Origin: Nemertoderma westbladi
Taxonomy: Eukaryota > Xenacoelomorpha > Nemertodermatida > Nemertodermatidae
DNA length: 64,000 nucleotides
Assembly: GCA_032718475.1 (NCBI GenBank)
Contig: JAUCBJ010007776.1
Span: 47,679 to 111,678, forward strand
Reading direction: 5' to 3'
Shown here piece by piece: positions 61,061-64,000 of this stretch. The position numbers and the translations under genes were made by a program. Within the stretch, counting starts at the first letter, position 1; each line of letters begins with the position of its first letter. The notes under the pieces are model-generated. The model ran no database searches. It worked only from the letters and a program-made list of their open reading frames with translations, and had not been told where the DNA came from.

Positions 61061-64000
61061 TAGGTCGATCTCAATATCAAATAGGTCAATCAAGTCTAAA
61101 TGAATTAAAACACCAGTCATTGTGTGACACGCCCTGTAGGTCGATCTCAATATCAAATAGGTCAATCAAGTCTAAATGAATTAAAACACCAGCCATTGTG
61201 TGACACGCCCTGTAGGTCGATCTCAATATCAAATAGGTCAATCAAGTCTAAATGAATTAAAACACCAGTCATTGTGTGACACGCCCTGTAGGTCGATCTC
61301 AATATCAAATAGGTCAATCAAGTCTAAATGAATTAAAACACCAGTCATTGTGTGACACGCCCTGTAGGTCGATCTCAATATCAAATAGGTCAATCAAGTC
61401 TAAATGAATTAAAACACCAGTCATTGTGTGACACGCCCTGTAGGTCGATCTCAATATCAAATAGGTCAATCAAGTCTAAATGAATTAAAACACCAGCCAT
61501 TGTGTGACACGCCCTGTAGGTCGATCTCAATATCAAATAGGTCAATCAAGTCTAAATGAATTAAAACACCAGTCATTGTGTGACACGCCCTGTAGGTCGA
61601 TCTCAATATCAAATAGGTCAATCAAGTCTAAATGAATTAAAACACCAGTCATTGTGTGACACGCCCTGTAGGTCGATCTCAATATCAAATAGGTCAATCA
61701 AGTCTAAATGAATTAAAACACCAGTCATTGTGTGACACGCCCTGTAGGTCGATCTCAATATCAAATAGGTCAATCAAGTCTAAATGAATTAAAACACCAG
61801 TCATTGTGTGACACGCCCTGTAGGTCGATCTCACTGACTATCAAATAGGTCAATCAAGTCTAAATGAATTAAAACACCAGTCATTGTGTGACACGCCCTG
61901 TAGGTCGATCTCAATATCAAATAGGTCAATCAAGTCTAAATGAATTAAAACACCAGTCATTGTGTGACACGCCCTGTAGGTCGATCTCAATATCAAATAG
62001 GTCAATCAAGTCTAAATGAATTAAAACACCAGTCATTGTGTGACACGCCCTGTAGGTCGATCTCAATATCAAATAGGTCAATCAAGTCTAAATGAATTAA
62101 AACACCAGTCATTGTGTGACACGCCCTGTAGGTCGATCTCAATATCAAATAGGTCAATCAAGTCTAAATGAATTAAAACACCAGTCATTGTGTGACACGC
62201 CCTGTAGGTCGATCTCACTGACTATCAAATAGGTCAATCAAGTCTAAATGAATTAAAACACCAGTCATTGTGTGACACGCCCTGTAGGTCGATCTCAATA
62301 TCAAATAGGTCAATCAAGTCTAAATGAATTAAAACACCAGTCATTGTGTGACACGCCCTGTAGGTCGATCTCAATATCAAATAGGTCAATCAAGTCTAAA
62401 TGAATTAAAACACCAGTCATTGTGTGACACGCCCTGTAGGTCGATCTCAATATCAAATAGGTCAATCAAGTCTAAATGAATTAAAACACCAGTCATTGTG
62501 TGACACGCCCTGTAGGTCGATCTCAATATCAAATAGGTCAATCAAGTCTAAATGAATTAAAACACCAGTCATTGTGTGACACGCCCTGTAGGTCGATCTC
62601 ACTGACTATCAAATAGGTCAATCAAGTCTAAATGAATTAAAATACCAGTCATTGTGTGACACGCCCTGTAGGTCGATCTCAATATCAAATAGGTCAATCA
62701 AGTCTAAATGAATTAAAACACCAGTCATTGTGTGACACGCCCTGTAGGTCGATCTCACTGACTATCAAATAGGTCAATCAAGTCTAAATGAATTAAAATA
62801 CCAGTCATTGTGTGACACGCCCTGTAGGTCGATCTCAATATCAAATAGGTCAATCAAGTCTAAATGAATTAAAACACCAGTCATTGTGTGACACGCCCTG
62901 TAGGTCGATCTCAATATCAAATAGGTCAATCAAGTCTAAATGAATTAAAACACCAGTCATTGTGTGACACGCCCTGTAGGTCGATCTCACTGACTATCAA
63001 ATAGGTCAATCAAGTCTAAATGAATTAAAACACCAGTCATTGTGTGACACGCCCTGTAGGTCGATCTCAATATCAAATAGGTCAATCAAGTCTAAATGAA
63101 TTAAAATACCAGTCATTGTGTGACACGCCCTGTAGGTCGATCTCAATATCAAATAGGTCAATCAAGTCTAAATGAATTAAAACACCAGCCATTGTGTGAC
63201 ACGCCCTGTAGGTCGATCTCACTGACTATCAAATAGGTCAATCAAGTCTAAATGAATTAAAATACCAGACATTGTGTGACACGCCCTGTAGGTCGATCTC
63301 AATATCAAATAGGTCAATCAAGTCTAAATGAATTAAAACACCAGCCATTGTGTGACACGCCCTGTAGGTCGATCTCAATATCAAATAGGTCAATCAAGTC
63401 TAAATGAATTAAAACACCAGCCATTGTGTGACACGCCCTGTAGGTCGATCTCACTGACTATCAAATAGGTCAATCAAGTCTAAATGAATTAAAACACCAG
63501 CCATTGTGTGACACGCCCTGTAGGTCGATCTCACTGACTATCAAATAGGTCAATCAAGTCTAAATGAATTAAAACACCAGTCATTGTGTGACACGCCATG
63601 TAGGTCGATCTCAATATCAAATAGGTCAATAAGTCTAAATGAATTAAAACACCAGTCATTGTGTGACACGTCCTGTAGGTCGATCTCACTGACTATCAAA
63701 TAGGTCAATCAAGTCTAAATGAATTAAAACACCAGTCATTGTGTGACACGCCCTGTAGGTCGATCTCAATATCAAATAGGTCAATAAGTCTAAATGAATT
63801 AAAATACCAGCCATTGTGTGACACGCCCTGTAGGTCGATCTCACTGACTATCAAATAGGTCAATCAAGTCTAAATGAATTAAAACACCAGCCATTGTGTG
63901 ACACGCCCTGTAGGTCGATCTCAATATCAAATAGGTCAATCAAGTCTAAATGAATTAAAATACCAGTCATTGTGTGACACGCCCTGTAGGTCGATCTCAA

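Larger units (their letters stand above)
21760..64000. repeat. Giant 76/80-bp dimorphic satellite array (over 42 kb, continues past window)
   Basis: By length, roughly 540-550 tandem monomers fill the rest of the window. The monomer contains AAATGAATTAAAACACCAGT, CATTGTGTGACACGCCCTG, TAGGTCGATCTCA and ATCAAATAGGTCAATCAAGT. Two length forms exist: 76 bp (TCTCAATATC) and 80 bp (TCTCACTGACTATC). Otherwise variation is confined to a few sites: CACC/TACC, AGTC/AGCC, GCCC/GCCA (rarely GTCC). Unique variants are rare: CAAGTG near the left edge (about 21984 and 22061), TTTGAC near 24560, CACACTATC near 38318, CTGATATC near 35705, CAACTATC near 60083, AATAAG near 63630 and 63784. Such homogeneity implies recent amplification or strong homogenization. 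The left edge is sharp, and no coding frame crosses a monomer. Confidence 0.98.

Noticed and set aside
21760-64000. CRISPR array
   Set aside because: Repeats are head-to-tail without unique spacers, in eukaryotic-type DNA with retrotransposons, and no cas genes are present.
21760-64000. tRNA- or SINE-derived satellite with a pol III B box
   Set aside because: GGTCGATCTC resembles a B box only loosely, and no A box or cloverleaf fits the monomer.
21760-64000. CENP-B box in the satellite
   Set aside because: No segment of the monomer matches the CENP-B box core pattern on either strand by eye.

Overview
This window looks like heterochromatic, gene-poor DNA from an animal, most likely a (marine) invertebrate. 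The evidence is the combination of an apurinic-endonuclease-type LINE, a BEL/Pao-like LTR retrotransposon remnant, very large tandem satellites, and no compact gene layout, operons or ribosome binding sites. The species cannot be read from the sequence. No intact host gene was found. By length, roughly three quarters of the 64 kb is tandem repeat.

Layout. 1-820 is unique AT-rich DNA. 821-1284 is a 15-bp minisatellite. 1695-3875 is a 30-bp (10-codon) minisatellite that abuts, with no spacer, a decayed BEL/Pao retrotransposon (3876-5646: gag tail, zinc knuckle, aspartic protease, and what looks like the integrase tail, split over three frames and missing RT, RNase H and most of the integrase). 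5700-6880 is a strand-asymmetric G/A/T-rich minisatellite field full of short hairpins. 6880-9900 is noncoding, with two perfect hairpins, a C-rich island and a possible minus-strand promoter. 9908-13749 is a composite of diverged repeat modules carrying about 13 X-box/RFX-like dyads of the GTTNCCATGGNAAC type; one series is interrupted by about 1.45 kb. 13758-15980 is a 53/55-bp satellite, followed by a related 52-bp array (16080-16325). 16744-19660 is a LINE with an endonuclease domain truncated by deletion and a reverse transcriptase domain that is still open. 20060-21311 is a 16-bp palindromic minisatellite. 21760-64000 is one enormous, very homogeneous satellite with 76-bp and 80-bp monomer forms that runs off the window end.

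There is no set of cooperating genes. The coding sequence present is transposon-derived and mostly broken. The structure worth attention lies in the repeats: the X-box-rich dispersed family, the two-length satellite with local higher-order (156-bp dimer) structure and a nuclear-receptor-like half-site in every monomer, and a 30-bp array that is open in several frames only because its period is a multiple of three.
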